This document shows positions 18,050 to 29,559 of a stretch of DNA of 64,000 bases, one piece after another (the stretch's first letter is position 1; each line of letters begins with the position of its first letter). The notes under the pieces are model-generated. The model did not search any database, had not been told where the DNA came from, and saw nothing but the letters and a program-made list of their open reading frames with translations. A program made the position numbers and the translations under genes. Origin of the DNA: Tillus elongatus (lineage: Eukaryota; Arthropoda; Insecta; Coleoptera; Cleridae); NCBI GenBank assembly GCA_964006375.1, contig OZ023262.1, forward strand, positions 54,387,366-54,451,365, read 5' to 3'.

Positions 18050-18790
18050 GTACGAACCAAAGGTGGATTGCATGATCATCCTTCTCCTTTAAATGCCTTA
18101 TACAGGATTAGAATGATTCTTTTGGGAAAGAATCCTGGGTTAGTCCAAAAGCATGTAAATGTAGCAGCTGTAGAGGATAATGAATTTTTATTAACTACAG
18201 TCATAAAAAAAGCTCAGATTAGTTGTACAAACATTCCTCAGCCATTTGTAGATTATGGTACAGTTGGTGATGAAATTATTAGTGAAAGTAGTGTCTCTTC
18301 TTCTGCATCCTCTGCTGCAGCAACCAATAATATGGCAGAAAAAGATGGTTTAGTTTACATTGCCGGGTACTTAGCCAGAAAATATAGAGATAGGTATCCC
18401 ACACTTGGCATGTATACCTATGAAACAGACCAAGCAAGAACACTGCACTCATACAGTATGCCTTCTTGGGTGCAACAATTGTCTTTTGGTGGTTTAACAG
18501 AACCATCTGATATTTGGACTGAGCAAGTTTTAAGAATGGAACATCATTTTAAAAAATATCATCAGTCAACATTTTCGGCCAAAAAAAATATTGTTACAAA
18601 AACAGCTTCGTATCTAACAAGAAAAGAAAGCGATATTCCTACGGATTTGGTAACAGCTTTCACACGTCAGAGAATATTTATGCGAATTAAATATTTAAAT
18701 GGCATCAAAAAGGAATTATCTTTTAACAGACGGCATGATGACGAAACAGATGAGCAAAGAAAAACTGCAAAAAAAATGAAGAAACTCTAA
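18050..18790 (+). CDS. Exon 3: C-terminal transposase part
   Basis: Starts VRTKGGLHDHPSPLNALYRIR, the conserved motif after LENFF in P-element-like transposases. Ends with a Lys-rich tail (KTAKKMKKL). The frame is open. A Ser/Ala-rich low-complexity stretch lies around 18285-18330. Confidence 0.85.
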   Translation, partial: VRTKGGLHDHPSPLNALYRIRMILLGKNPGLVQKHVNVAAVEDNEFLLTTVIKKAQISCTNIPQPFVDYGTVGDEIISESSVSSSASSAAATNNMAEKDGLVYIAGYLARKYRDRYPTLGMYTYETDQARTLHSYSMPSWVQQLSFGGLTEPSDIWTEQVLRMEHHFKKYHQSTFSAKKNIVTKTASYLTRKESDIPTDLVTAFTRQRIFMRIKYLNGIKKELSFNRRHDDETDEQRKTAKKMKKL

Positions 18791-19770
18791 AATAGAAATT
18801 AAATATCTAGGTGAAGTTTACAACCTACCATAAGCCAGTATAAGTACACTTTGGCAACATATGATATAAATACAATTTTAGTCGTTAAGCGTTTAGATTA
18901 TACATCCTCTGATGATAATAATGTAACCATGTAAGTGTGACAATTGTCAGCTCTTTAGAGATGTGTTGTGGTGATCCCAAATTGTACTAATCAGTGCTCA
19001 TTACAGGTTCCAACCTTGACTTAGTTTATTATGGCTCCAAGGTCTGCGGAACTGAATCTTTACTAAAGTGTAGATGTAAAATTGGATTAATAGGAGCAGA
19101 TATCGCTTTTCTAAAATCTTGCAAAGAGAAATCAGTTATTATACTAATTTGAATAATTTGGAGATAAAATTTCCAATAACCCGAAAATTAGGTCAAAAAG
19201 TAGCATTCTGCTGAGCAATGTGGCTAGATTTAGAAATGCAATATTTATACTCAAAACATAGTATGTTTGAAATGCAAGCATATAATTTGTTTAATAAGTT
19301 AACCTTTAAGTTTGGTAAATTAGAATAATTAGAAATTAGTAGAATGGTCCAATTTTTAAAGGAACATGTTTGCAGTCATTGACATGAAAATAATTTAAAA
19401 AAATAAATATACAACATAATACATTAAAGCAGCTTGTTAAATGTCAAGTGGAAAACGAAAAACCAAATCCTCAGAAAATTGACCTCCTAAAGATCTTTCT
19501 TTGCAGTTGTTTAATAAAAATGAGATCAATCTCGTAAACAAAGGACTTAAATTTGATTTGCAGTCACAAAAGAACGATCTAGTGGATCTAGTATGTTATC
19601 CGAGGAACATTTAAAGATGAAATTTCAAAAAAACAAAAAGAGAAAATTCTGTTAAAAACAAATTTAATCAAATGAAAATAGTTAAATGACTGTGAAATAA
19701 AGATTGTTGTTATGTTAAAATAAATAATAGTAATATGGTTGCTATTATGGACAAGAACGATGATATTGCA
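18791..19770. other. No gene recognised
   Basis: AT-rich, no coding frame of note and no repeat that I could match. It may hold the 3' UTR of the THAP9-like gene. Confidence 0.5.
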
Positions 19771-20110
19771 ATAAAGTCTGGTCGCAGCACGTCCATTATG
19801 GTAGCGAATTTTCAATTTCCATATAAATGTTTTTAATGTTAAATATGTTGTTTTTTTTTAAATGAAAGACATCAGATTTAGTAGAAAGTATAACTTTTAT
19901 AGCAGAAACCATGTACCATATTTCATCAAAATAACTTAATTGTTTGAGAAAGTACAAATATTTTCTGTAATTCAACTTAAAATTTTCCCCAAAAACTGAG
20001 ACTGACCTCGGATATAGGTTCTAGGGGGCGTAGTTCACACAAGAAGAAACCTTAACAAAATTCAAAAGTTACAGTGTCAGTAACGAATTCTAAATAAAAG
20101 TTCCCTCCCG
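19770..20110. repeat. HINE-like repeat, short
   Basis: Begins GTCTGGTCGCAGCACGTCC (diverged TCTGGACGCAGCAAG end), followed by the usual CATGTACCATATTTCATCA block and the CCTCGGATATAGGTTCTAG block near 20005. It has no TA core. Confidence 0.65.
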
Positions 20111-20129
20111 AAAACCTTTTCAAAACGTA

Positions 20130-20620
20130 AAAACAATTTAAGGACTTGTCCGAACCTTATTACAAAAGACTTAGGAAGAAGGTTATAATTTACAAATCCA
20201 AAATACCCAAAAAATATTGTCACCCAAAAATTCATAACCTGGGAAAATTGATTGGACCTATTGTTTCGGCTATAGATTTCCCAAAAAGAAGTCTAGCAGA
20301 GTGGTTAACAAATAAATTTAAAAGCTTGTCTGTCAAAGAAAAAAAAATCTATATTAAATTCACTCAAATTTATCAAAGTTAAAAATGTTACATTGGTTAA
20401 AGGCAAGCTTTTAGCTATGTCTCTTGAACCTTCTTTGTTTCCTAGCGTGCTCATGAAACAAACGCTAACATAATTGGAACAGTTATTCAAAATAAATAAC
20501 ATAAATGAAGAGAGCAATAAATTATATATGGCAACTTCGCATAAATCAAAATATTTTGAGTGCATATTGTTCGACGACAGCTCCTACATGTATGTAACCC
20601 CTGTATACACCAATTAATTT
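20130..20620 (+). pseudogene. Penelope-like element reverse-transcriptase fragment
   Basis: Translation gives HPKIHNLGKLIGPIVSAIDFPKRSLAEWL, the PKIHK...RPIVSAI...LA motif at the N-terminal side of Penelope RTs. Further on, frameshifted, follow KNVTLVKGKL and SLFPSV. Stops and frame changes make it non-functional. Family placement rests on this motif alone. Confidence 0.55.
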
Positions 20621-20968
20621 AGGCGTATGCACAACAATATACTGCCTGACTATGTTTCACCTCTGTGAGTGTTTAAATTTATGCAATAGGCAATTTGCTT
20701 AACGCCTTTGCATGTTGATATAGTATACCTATGATTAAGTTACAGGAATTCTTGTTTTGGATTTATAAGACCATTTTAAAGCAAACCTAAATCGCCAAAC
20801 TAACAGATTTTTTTCTGATATTTAAAAAATAATAATAAAAGGCACCTTATAAGAGATCCATTTGCAATAACAAAAAAGTGTTGACACAGCAAGTGGTGAT
20901 TTTAATGTAGGTACAGGTTAAAAATAATATTACAAACATTCACTGTTAGTTGTATATTATATTTAAAT

Positions 20969-21071
<103 letters not shown>

Positions 21072-21342
21072 AATTTTTAGTCTTGGGTATTTCCCCATAC
21101 GGACATTTTGTAGATGTATCGCAGTGCTCTACAGATGCAGGGGAATTTTGTTCTATGGTCAGCGTAAATTTACGATAAGTGTTTTAAGCTTATTTTGTAA
21201 TACACACTGTAAGATTAATATAAATAAATGTACTAAACATAAATGGGTTAATTTATTTTTCTTATCAATTAAATCGTATGCAAATATTTTTTCGTTGTAA
21301 AAATATTGAATACTATTATATTATAAATAGTTATTACCATAT

Positions 21343-21553
21343 CAGCGTCTCCGTGGCCGTGCGGGAAAGTCGATTCAGACTTTCCAATACGGACTCGGGG
21401 GACGACGTTTCGAGCCTCACTGGTGGCGGATGATTTTTCAAATCACTGTCGTCGTTGAGATCGAGCTCAAGGTGGAGGGTAGGTTAGTTTAGATGAGCAA
21501 AAAGGGTCAGCAATGGCCTAATTGCCAGTAAGCATCTTACCTTTACCTTTTTT
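21343..21553 (+). mobile_element. tRNA-derived SINE with target-site duplications
   Basis: The head resembles a tRNA-Leu/Ser type gene: box A-like GTGGCCGTGCGG (21352-21363) and box B-like GTTTCGAGCCT (about 21409). The middle is unrelated, and the end is a CTTTACC/T-rich tail. It is flanked by TTATTACCATAT at 21331-21342 and TTATTACCCTAT at 21554-21565, a 12 bp target duplication with one mismatch. No complete cloverleaf was folded, so it is not a functional tRNA. Confidence 0.8.
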
Positions 21554-22111
21554 TTATTACCCTATCTGTTAATAATAAAAATACAGTTATAATTGTTTTT
21601 CCTATATGGCTAAATGGGTTTATAAATATAAAATTTTAATTTATGCTCTCCAATTATACAATAAAGACTTGTTTTTTTTCTTACTCCTTACTTCAGTGTC
21701 CTTACAAGAAAATAAAATATATTGAAAAAAAAACTTTTAAAAACAAGTCTTTTTTTATAAATGCACTAAAAAGAAAATAACTTTCTTGTGATATTATAAT
21801 ATTTTTTTTAATTTACATAGATTAGTAAAACTAATAGCGTTGAGCCTGAAATATTGTAATTCCAAAGAAATAAATCAATGTATTTTGGTTATGGAGGTTT
21901 AATTGAAAGTCTTGATAATTAATTATTAAATATTGGTCTTTTCACTCTTGTAATTCATATTAATAATACGTACTTGGTACCTACATTAATATATACAAAA
22001 TAGTAGTAATAATTGGTACTTAACTTATAATAAATTTATACCATATAATAACAATGTTAATGTTACCCAGTAACTATTGAAACAACTTTTTCGTTTTTTT
22101 TTTTTTTGATA

Positions 22112-22228
<117 letters not shown>

Positions 22229-22380
22229 AGTCCAGCACAAAAAAAGTATGTTACGCATATAGATACAAAATACGAATTACTATGGAAGAGCAGTGTAATT
22301 CGCCATCTTGGGGGGTCTGCCATACTGGATTTTGAACAATATTGGATAATATATAGGTAATATATACTATATATAATTTC

Positions 22381-23806
22381 TCAGGTTCATAGTGTTTCTG
22401 GTAGCACTAAAAAATAAAAAACGCCAAACGTAAACTACCCTTAAATAGAAAGATTTTTCTTTGAAACTTTGGCAGCAAGAAGAGATTATCATTAGGTTGC
22501 AGAATTTTAAATATCAAAGAAATCCTTAAAGGTTAAAGTGTCGGTCAGCAATATTCAATTTGGTTGACAAATTTAATCGTGCTCAGTAGCAGTGATAAAC
22601 TGAAATATGCAAGAGTAAACTACCCATAAAAGGGTGTATTTTGCAGTCAACTTCTGGTAGCGAGTTTATTCTTCATAGTTATGTGATTCTATACGTATTT
22701 TAACATTAATCGGTTGCATAATTCTCTCTGTAGCAGCGATTAATCCAAATATGCCAATGAGTAAACTACCCCTAAATGAGGATATTTTTCAGCCAACTTC
22801 TGACAGTAAGTTAATTGTTCCTAGAAATGGTTATACGCGTATTTTGAGCTCAGTCACCTAAATAGTTTAGGCGATTGCATCAATAAACTGAAATATGTCA
22901 AGAGTAAACTACCCCTAATTAGGGGTATTTTTCAGTCAACTTCTGGTAGCGAGCTGGTAAACACTAGTAATGATTATATGTAAATGTATAGTTTTGTCAG
23001 ATTCATAGTTTTTCTGGTAGCACTAAAAAATAAAAAACGCCAAACGTAAACTACCCTTAAATAGAAAGATTTTTCTTTGAAACTTTGGCAGCAAGAAGAG
23101 ATTATCATTAGGTTGCAGAATTTTAAATATCAAAGAAATCCTTAAAGGTTAAAGTGTCGGTCAGCAATATTCAATTTGGTTGACAAATTTAATCGTGCTC
23201 AGTAGCAGTGGTAAACTGAAATATGCAAGAGTAAACTACCCATAAAAGGGTGTATTTTGCAGTCAACTTCTGGTAGCGAGTTTATTCTTCATAGTTATGT
23301 GATTCTATACGTATTTTAACATTAATCGGTTGCATAATTCTCTCTGTAGCAGCGATTAATCCAAATATGCCAATGAGTAAACTACCCCTAAATGAGGATA
23401 TTTTTCAGCCAACTTCTGACAGTAAGTTAATTGTTCCTAGAAATGGTTATACGCGTATTTTGAGCTCAGTCACTTAAATAGTTTAGGCGATTGCGTCAAT
23501 AAACGGAAATATGTCAAGAGTAAACTACCCCTAAATAGGGGTATTTTTCAGTCAACTTCTGGTAGCGAGTTGATAAACACTAGTAATGATTATATGTAAA
23601 TGTATAGTTTTGTCAGATTCATAATTTTTCTGGTAGCACCAAAAAATGAAAAAACGCCAAGAGTAAACTACCCTTAAATAGAAAGATTTTTCTTTGAAAC
23701 TTTGGCAGCATGAAGAGATTATCATTAGGTTGCAGAATTTTAAATATCAAAGAAATCCTTAAAGATTAAAGCCTCGGTCAGCAAGATTCAATTTGGTCAG
23801 CAAATT
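22381..23806. repeat. Higher-order satellite: 616 bp repeat of four subunits
   Basis: Two full copies and a third, partial copy repeat at exactly 616 bp (anchor TTCTGGTAGCAC near 22386, 23002 and 23618). Inside each unit the motif GTAAACTACCC recurs at 22431, 22616, 22762, 22905 and 23047 (spacings 185, 146, 143, 142), so each unit comprises four related subrepeats, most followed by CAACTTCTGGTAGCGAG or a variant. Copies are about 95-99% alike by eye. Confidence 0.9.
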
Positions 23807-23829
23807 ACACCCCCCCTTTAAAAATTAAG

Positions 23830-24090
23830 TTTTTTTCATTATGGGCTACAATAAACAGTTTATGTAAAACAATTACGTTAATATATTTAATAAGCAACAC
23901 ATTTGTCTAATAAAGTAGGTAAATAAATAACAATTCGTGATTTTCTGCACCTAAACTATTTACTACAACGTGCACAGAAATACGCCTTTCGCAAAAGATG
24001 ACGTCACGCGATTTGGGATTGGAGTTACGAGGTAACCTATATGTTTTATAAATCTTGGTCGTTCCTCATCTGAATGTCCCGGGTTCGAAA
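23830..24090 (+). repeat. Interspersed repeat copy A
   Basis: Matches 51640-51694 plus 52424-52610, where the same sequence is split by a LINE. It includes CTAATAAAGTAGGTAAATAA, GACGTCACG and GAGGTAACCTATA. Confidence 0.8.
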
Positions 24091-24159
24091 CTCACCTGCT
24101 CCAAATGGTTTTTTTCAAAATATCCTTAGAATAATTTGAAGTAATAGGTTAGACACTTT

Positions 24160-24440
24160 GGAATGTTTGCATGTGACTGTCTGGCCCAAGTCGTGTGACG
24201 TCACTGTCTGGCCAAAGTTTCCTAGACAGGTCAATGACCTTAGAATGCAGGTTACATTGGAAGCCATCTTGGACGCCATCTTGGGGGCGTGGCTGGACGC
24301 CATCTTGGGGGGCGTGGCCACGCCCACAAGGGGTGGGGCGCCGCCCCTAGGGGTGGGGCGCCGCCCACTAGGGGTGGGGCTCCGCCCACTAGGGTGGGAG
24401 TGGGGGTGGGGGGCTCCGCCCCCCACTTCCTGTCTGCCTC
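24160..24440. repeat. GC-rich tandem block
   Basis: Very GC-rich against an AT-rich background. GGACGCCATCTTGGGGG-type units occur two to three times (24258-24310), then about four units of GGGGTGGGGC with CCGCCC/CTCCGCCC (24320-24420). CTGTCTGGCC repeats near 24178 and 24206. Origin unclear; it could be a mobile-element part or a CpG-rich promoter segment. Confidence 0.8.
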
Positions 24441-24539
24441 AAGTGGCGCATTACCTACGAATTTTCATCAGCTTTTTAATAATAAACGGTAAGTGAAGAG
24501 AAGTATAAGCGACCTGAATATACTAGAATGTTAAGAAAA

Positions 24540-24720
24540 TTGCTGTGTGACGGCCGTGAGCACAAAAATTTGGGGGATTCCCCCTACAATGGGTCACGTG
24601 GTCGGGTTTCGACCAATCAGAGAGCAGGGATTCTGGGTGGTGGGTCACGTGGACCAATCAGAGAGCCGGATTGCTGGGGGTATCGGGTCTCAATCGGGGT
24701 GTTACCTACTCGCACTTGCC
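24540..24720 (+). promoter_or_regulatory. Promoter-like segment with paired E-box and CCAAT motifs
   Basis: GGGTCACGTGG (E-box CACGTG) followed by ACCAATCAGAGAGC (CCAAT box) occurs twice, near 24592-24634 and 24643-24667. It lies about 160 bp upstream of the ATG at 24827. A GTAAGTG donor-like site sits at 24489. Promoter function is inferred. Confidence 0.5.
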
Positions 24721-24826
24721 GCGTCTAGACTTTTGTTTTACTTACGAGCCACAGTGTCCAACTTCAGTCTTTTAAAACATGAGTGTTGATTTGAGAATAT
24801 CCTCTTTTTATTAAAGCTGTTACAAA

Positions 24827-24867
24827 ATGTCCCCAAACAAACCAAGTGTATTAAAGAAACTTTCCAG
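24827..24867 (+). CDS. Candidate first coding exon of a host gene
   Basis: ATG 24827 opens 13 codons (MSPNKPSVLKKLS) plus two bases, ending at CAG before GTAAGA (24868). The short length, perfect donor and the promoter-like segment upstream support a first exon. Further exons are not recognised. It could be chance. Confidence 0.35.
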
Positions 24868-24869
24868 GT

Positions 24870-25440
24870 AAGATGCTAAAACGTAGTAGCATTTCCCATT
24901 TATATTTATTTAAGCTCGCACATGACTAAAACTTAAAGTTATTTAAATCTGAAATTAACTGTCACTTAAATATTCCATTTGCAATTTAGAAACAGGAGAG
25001 ATTGTTCGCCTCACTAGCGCTCGCACGTTCCACCCCGGGGACGTCACTTCTCCTTCTTCTGTATTTTATGGAAGATGTTATGATATTCAAATAAATGAAA
25101 ATCGTGTATTCAGTATTCAGAGGCCGGTGCGTAAATGAGGAGGTTATTAAATGGTATTCATATAGACTGCTGCCGTTAGTTTCACCTTTTCGAATGGTAA
25201 ATTATCTATGTAAATTCCCTCACAGCCATACGCTTTTCCCACTCAAATTTAAATGTGAGGCACGCGATTTGCATCACAAACTTCCCGCCTGTTCATTTGG
25301 CTATTTGTAAAATATAACTCTCTGCATTGTAGGGATATTTCAAAATTTAGCATGGCAATTTGTTATACAGTGTGTTCAGTAATTAGAGTACCAAAATGTA
25401 ATGTAATATCTAAAATTGAATTATAAGCATAACAAACAAC
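24870..25440. other. No gene recognised
   Basis: A mostly AT-rich stretch with a small GC-rich patch near 25015-25045 (CCACCCCGGGGACGTCAC). No repeat end or coding motif seen. Confidence 0.5.
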
Positions 25441-25443
25441 CAA

Positions 25444-25639
25444 AAGTCTGGACGCAGCAAGTGCGTTATGGTAGTGAATTTTCATAAAAATAATTTTAAT
25501 ATCAAATATGTCTTTTAGTGAATTTTCCTTAAAAAAATCACTAATGAGGAGATCTTTTGAAAAAATTTCTTCGAATGAGCGCTAATTAGGCTCCCTAGAA
25601 CCTAGAACACATATTCGGGGTCAATTTCTATTTTTATAT

Positions 25640-25713
<74 letters not shown>

Positions 25714-25914
25714 CTATTAACCTATAAGGTTGACCAAGAAACGTGTTTTTTCGGGAACACTTTAAGTTTACTTTTGGAAATTTTTGTACATTTTCACACA
25801 ATAAAGTTATTTTGATGAAACATGGCACATTGTTTTTACTATATAAGTTATACTTGCAACCAAATTTGATGCCTGCTTTCTTAAAAAAAAACACACATAT
25901 TTGCTATTAAAAAC

Positions 25915-25990
<76 letters not shown>
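25444..25990. repeat. HINE-like repeat cluster with two TA cores
   Basis: Starts GTCTGGACGCAGCAAGTG, then a second unit begins at the hairpin CTTTTAGTGAATTTTC (25513). TA runs at 25643-25711 and 25918-25977, the latter followed by a (GA)n run to about 26002. Confidence 0.75.
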
Positions 25991-26001
<11 letters not shown>

Positions 26002-26049
26002 TAGAGGATCACACGTCGAGCAATGTATTAGATTATTTCCAAAAATATA

Positions 26050-27003
26050 CATTTTTGAGTGCTGAAAATTTGTACATGGGGGTTTCCGAAGTTGCTCTAT
26101 TTAATGGAAAAAGTTTCCAAAATGGCGGACTTCTGTTTACACCGTAAATAGATCGTTATTTCAAATAGAACACTCTGTATATTATTGCATTTTTAAAATA
26201 CTCATCTAATTCTAGGTTAAAAGTTATTAGGGAATAATCTCTCTATCTTTAACTGTTTTCGAGTTATGTCAATTTATTTGAGAATCCTGTTCAAGGGGAG
26301 GCTGACTTAATGAAGGTGATTTCGTGTCGTGTTAGGATGCTGAAAATTCTTTAATTTGTCAGACACGTTCCGAGGCCATTAAGCTTCGACATGATTGTGA
26401 GGAAAAATTGTTTCATATACAGGGTGTTTTGTAGGATATATTAGAATTTTTTGTGCTTTAAACTAGAATAACTAATTTCTTTTAAATGAAATATCCTGTA
26501 TATTATCTTCTCGTTGAATAGAGCAGATAATTCTCTTTCAAACTGTATTAACATTCTCCATACCTAAAGTTGATAATTGTCGAAATATTTACGGTTACCC
26601 AAAAAAAAAATTATTTAATATTTATGAAATTTCAACAAATTGCAGAGAATAACCAAAAGTATTGAAAGTTGAAAATGATTATGACTAGCTAAGAAACTCA
26701 TGATTGATATTGTTCATATTGTGTACCATTCGCACTAATACATCGCTTTTAGCGTATTACAACTCCTTCACTTGTTGTGCGCCGTATTTCTGCGTGATCA
26801 ATATTATCCAAACAATTACGGACTCTATCTTCAAGTTCTTCACTAGTGTTGACTGGAGTCGCATAAACATCTGATTCCAATTTACCCCATAGGTAAAAAT
26901 CCAGAGAAGTAAGGTCGGGAAACCGTGGGGGCCAATTGTATGTTCCGCCGCGTCCCATCCACCTCTCTTCGAATTCATCATTTAAAAAGTCTGGACGCAG
27001 CAA
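26050..27003 (-). pseudogene. Mariner-type transposase 3' remnant
   Basis: The ORF 26749-27003 encodes a piece with WMGRGG, NWPPRFPDLTSLDFYLWG, the C-terminal catalytic-Asp region of mariner-like DDE transposases. The rest (26050-26748) has the long-TIR look of such elements. The N-terminal part is missing where a HINE-like repeat starts near 26989. Confidence 0.7.
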
Positions 27004-27921
27004 GTGCGTTCTGAAAATGAATTTTCATAAAAATGTTTTTAATAGCAAATGCGAGCAGGCATCAATCTGATTACTGGTATAGCCTATGTAGTTGAAACAA
27101 TGTACTATATTTTATCAAAATTACTTGTTTCAAAATGTACAACAATTTTCCGAAAATAAACTTAAATGTTGGTTTCCTAGCCAACAAGCCTTACGTTAAT
27201 AGCACATTGTGTTATTAAAATTTGAAGGATTCAATGAAAATTCGTTACCAAAACGCAGTTACTGTGTCCAGATTTTTTCTTACAAACATGCATCATTTTT
27301 TGATAAAAAATGCAAAAATGCAATAACGAAATTGTTCTACGAAAATGAGCTAAAAATTATAGACCGCTAAACCATAAACTTCACTAAACCCACAGCGAAA
27401 GCATCAACTTAACTAAACCGACAGCCAAAGCATCAGAGAAAGGGTCTATTTGAAATGAATATTCTGTAAATATTTTAGTAAAATGAAGGGCAGTGACGGT
27501 TGAATCTGAAACATAAGGGTTCGCAGAACACTCTTCTTGCAACATTTTCTTTTCATAATCCGTATTTGTTTCACGTCGTTTGCCTAAACATTGCCAATTT
27601 TGACGTTTCAAATTGCGACTTTGACGTTTTGAGGAAAACTCCAAAATTATTTTCTTTAACTGCCCATAACTTTTTTGTCTGTAAACTTAGAGATCTAATT
27701 TTTGGTACATGGTTCACTCTTTATAATGTAACATGAGTAATTTGGTTGCCCTTACTTTGTTATTTCCGGAGATATAATTTTTTATAAAGAAAACAAAAAA
27801 CTTTCGGAGAAAATCTGGGCCGATTTTCCTGGCTAACGAACTTATCCAAGCCACTTTCAAAAGGAACTTACTCACCAAATTTGATCAAGATCGGCCCATT
27901 ATTTTTTGAGTTTTTGGTGTG

Positions 27922-27980
<59 letters not shown>

Positions 27981-28460
27981 CATATAAAAATTCAAACTGA
28001 CCTCGGATATGTATTCTAGGGGGCCTAATTAGCGACCATTTGAAAATTATTTGTTTAAATTCAAAAGTCATGATCTCCTCAATAGTGATTTTTTTTAAAG
28101 AAAATAAACGTCAACATTTGCAATTCTCAGACAAGGAATTTGAAGCAAATACGGATTATGTCGAACATATGTCGTAATAAATGTGTTTTACAAAGCCTTA
28201 AGTTTCAGCTTCAACCATCATTGTCCTTCATTTTACTAAAATATTTTCGGAAAATCCAATTCAATAGACCCACTTTCTAATGCTTCGGCAGTAGTTTCCG
28301 CTATAGAGTTTATGGGGTAATAGTCTATATTTTCGCAAATTTTCGGAGAAAAAACTCGTTATTAAGAAGACCGCGACTTACGAATTTTAAAAAGATTTCT
28401 TCCAATGAGTGCGAAGTAGAACCCCTAAAAACCGTATACGGGGTCAGTTTCACTTTTTGC
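26987..28460. repeat. HINE-like repeat cluster with TA core
   Basis: Begins TCTGGACGCAGCAAGTG (26989); a reverse end lies near 27253-27282. The CTTACTCACCAAATTTGATC block, the TA core (27925-27976) and the GACCTCGGATATG block follow. Most of the interval is made of the family's blocks in varied order. Confidence 0.65.
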
Positions 28461-28469
28461 CTGTGTACA

Positions 28470-29200
28470 CATATACAGGGTGACGCATTTCTAAAGTAAA
28501 GCTCAATATATGCGTTATTATACGAGATATGAGAAAAAGTTATATACGTTAATTATCGGGTGTCACGAGCTGTATCTTATAACCCTATTTTGCAGTCACA
28601 GATGGCTCATAAGTCATTGCTGATACACGCTTTATTTTTTTAATAGAACACCCCTTAGGTTATTGCATTTTTGTGTTTTACATCAATTTATAATGCATGT
28701 TTGTAAGGAAAAAAATTGATATTGTTCATCGTTTTTGAGTTATTTCAATTGTTTTGCAACTTCTCACGTTTTGGAACATATTTCAAGCACATATCACAAA
28801 TTGTGATACGGCGTTTTTATCAATAGATAGCGAAGACCCATGGAAATGACGCATTCAGAGAGCTTTTTGTTTGTATTACTCCTCGAAAAAATCGAGCTGC
28901 CGTATACAGACACTCTCAAATAGTGGCTGAATTTGAAGTGTTTTCGCAGAAATGTTTTTAGTATTTCCCCAGATATCACTTTTTGTAAGATTTTTGTGAT
29001 ATGTTGGTAATGAATAATAAGTGTTGAGTAAGTTATTGTAAAAAAATGGTCGAATTTTTGTGTAAAATATCATTTAGTGTAACATTACTGAAGGCAACCT
29101 ATATAAAAAAAAATGGTGAATTTTTGTAAAAGAAATTTTCATAAGTTTTTTTTTTTTTAAATTTTGGTCCTAAAGCTGTTTGTGAATAATTATATCTTAT
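28470..29200. repeat. ACAGGGTGACGCATTTCTA interspersed repeat
   Basis: Closely matches 61690-62030, and in part 14870-15060 and, reversed, 62760-62970. Starts TATACAGGGTGACGCATT, like mariner-type inverted-repeat ends. No coding content. Confidence 0.65.
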
Positions 29201-29209
29201 GAGGTGTGT

Positions 29210-29445
29210 AAATAGCTTAAAGAGGTTGGTTGGCCAGGAAAATCGGACCCGTTTTTCTGGAACTTTTAAAGTTTATTTTCAGGAAATTTTTGTACTTTTT
29301 GAAACAACTAAGCTATTTTAATGAAATATGATACACTACTATATAGGTTATACTGTCAACCAAATGTCCTTGTAAAAACAAGACATATTTGCCATTAAAA
29401 ACATTTTTACGAAAATTCGCTACCGAAACGAACTTACTGTATGCA
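29210..29445. repeat. HINE-like repeat, 3' part
   Basis: Contains the TTGGCCAGGAAAATCGGAC block and ends with a diverged GCTACCGAAACGAACTTACTG end next to a transposase fragment. Confidence 0.6.
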
Positions 29446-29559
29446 GACTTTTTTCTATGGGGTAATTTAAAATCGAAAGCTTGTTTCAATAGACCAAATA
29501 ATTTAGTGGAGCTACAGCAAATAGTTTGCCTTGTAGTGAAGAAAATTAGTCCTGACATT

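Larger units (their letters stand above)
12845..18790 (+). pseudogene. THAP9/P-element-transposase-like gene, three exons, disrupted
   Basis: Exon 1 (12845-13103) encodes a THAP zinc finger with C6, C11, C58 and H61 and ends at a GT donor. Exon 2 (16398-17988), after a 3.3 kb intron, begins in matching phase and supplies the AVP box (AVPHLNL) that completes the THAP domain, then a coiled coil (about 16590-16740) and the transposase core (LSYDEIKI, VACVSDCGGGN). Intron 2 (17989-18049, 61 bp, GT-AG) joins FFCQ to VRTKGGLHDHPSPL in exon 3 (to 18790). Known relatives cut DNA or are domesticated. Disruptions: in-frame TAA at 16499-16501, a frameshift in ten T at 17382-17391, and a 24 bp tandem duplication at 17051-17074. 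No inverted repeats are seen. Confidence 0.88.

Noticed and set aside
21343..21430. Functional tRNA gene
   Set aside because: Box A and B are present but the acceptor and anticodon arms do not fold convincingly, and target duplications show a SINE.
24115..24496. Pro/Gly-rich frames in the GC-rich block
   Set aside because: They follow tandem repeats, occur in several frames at once and lack any conserved feature.
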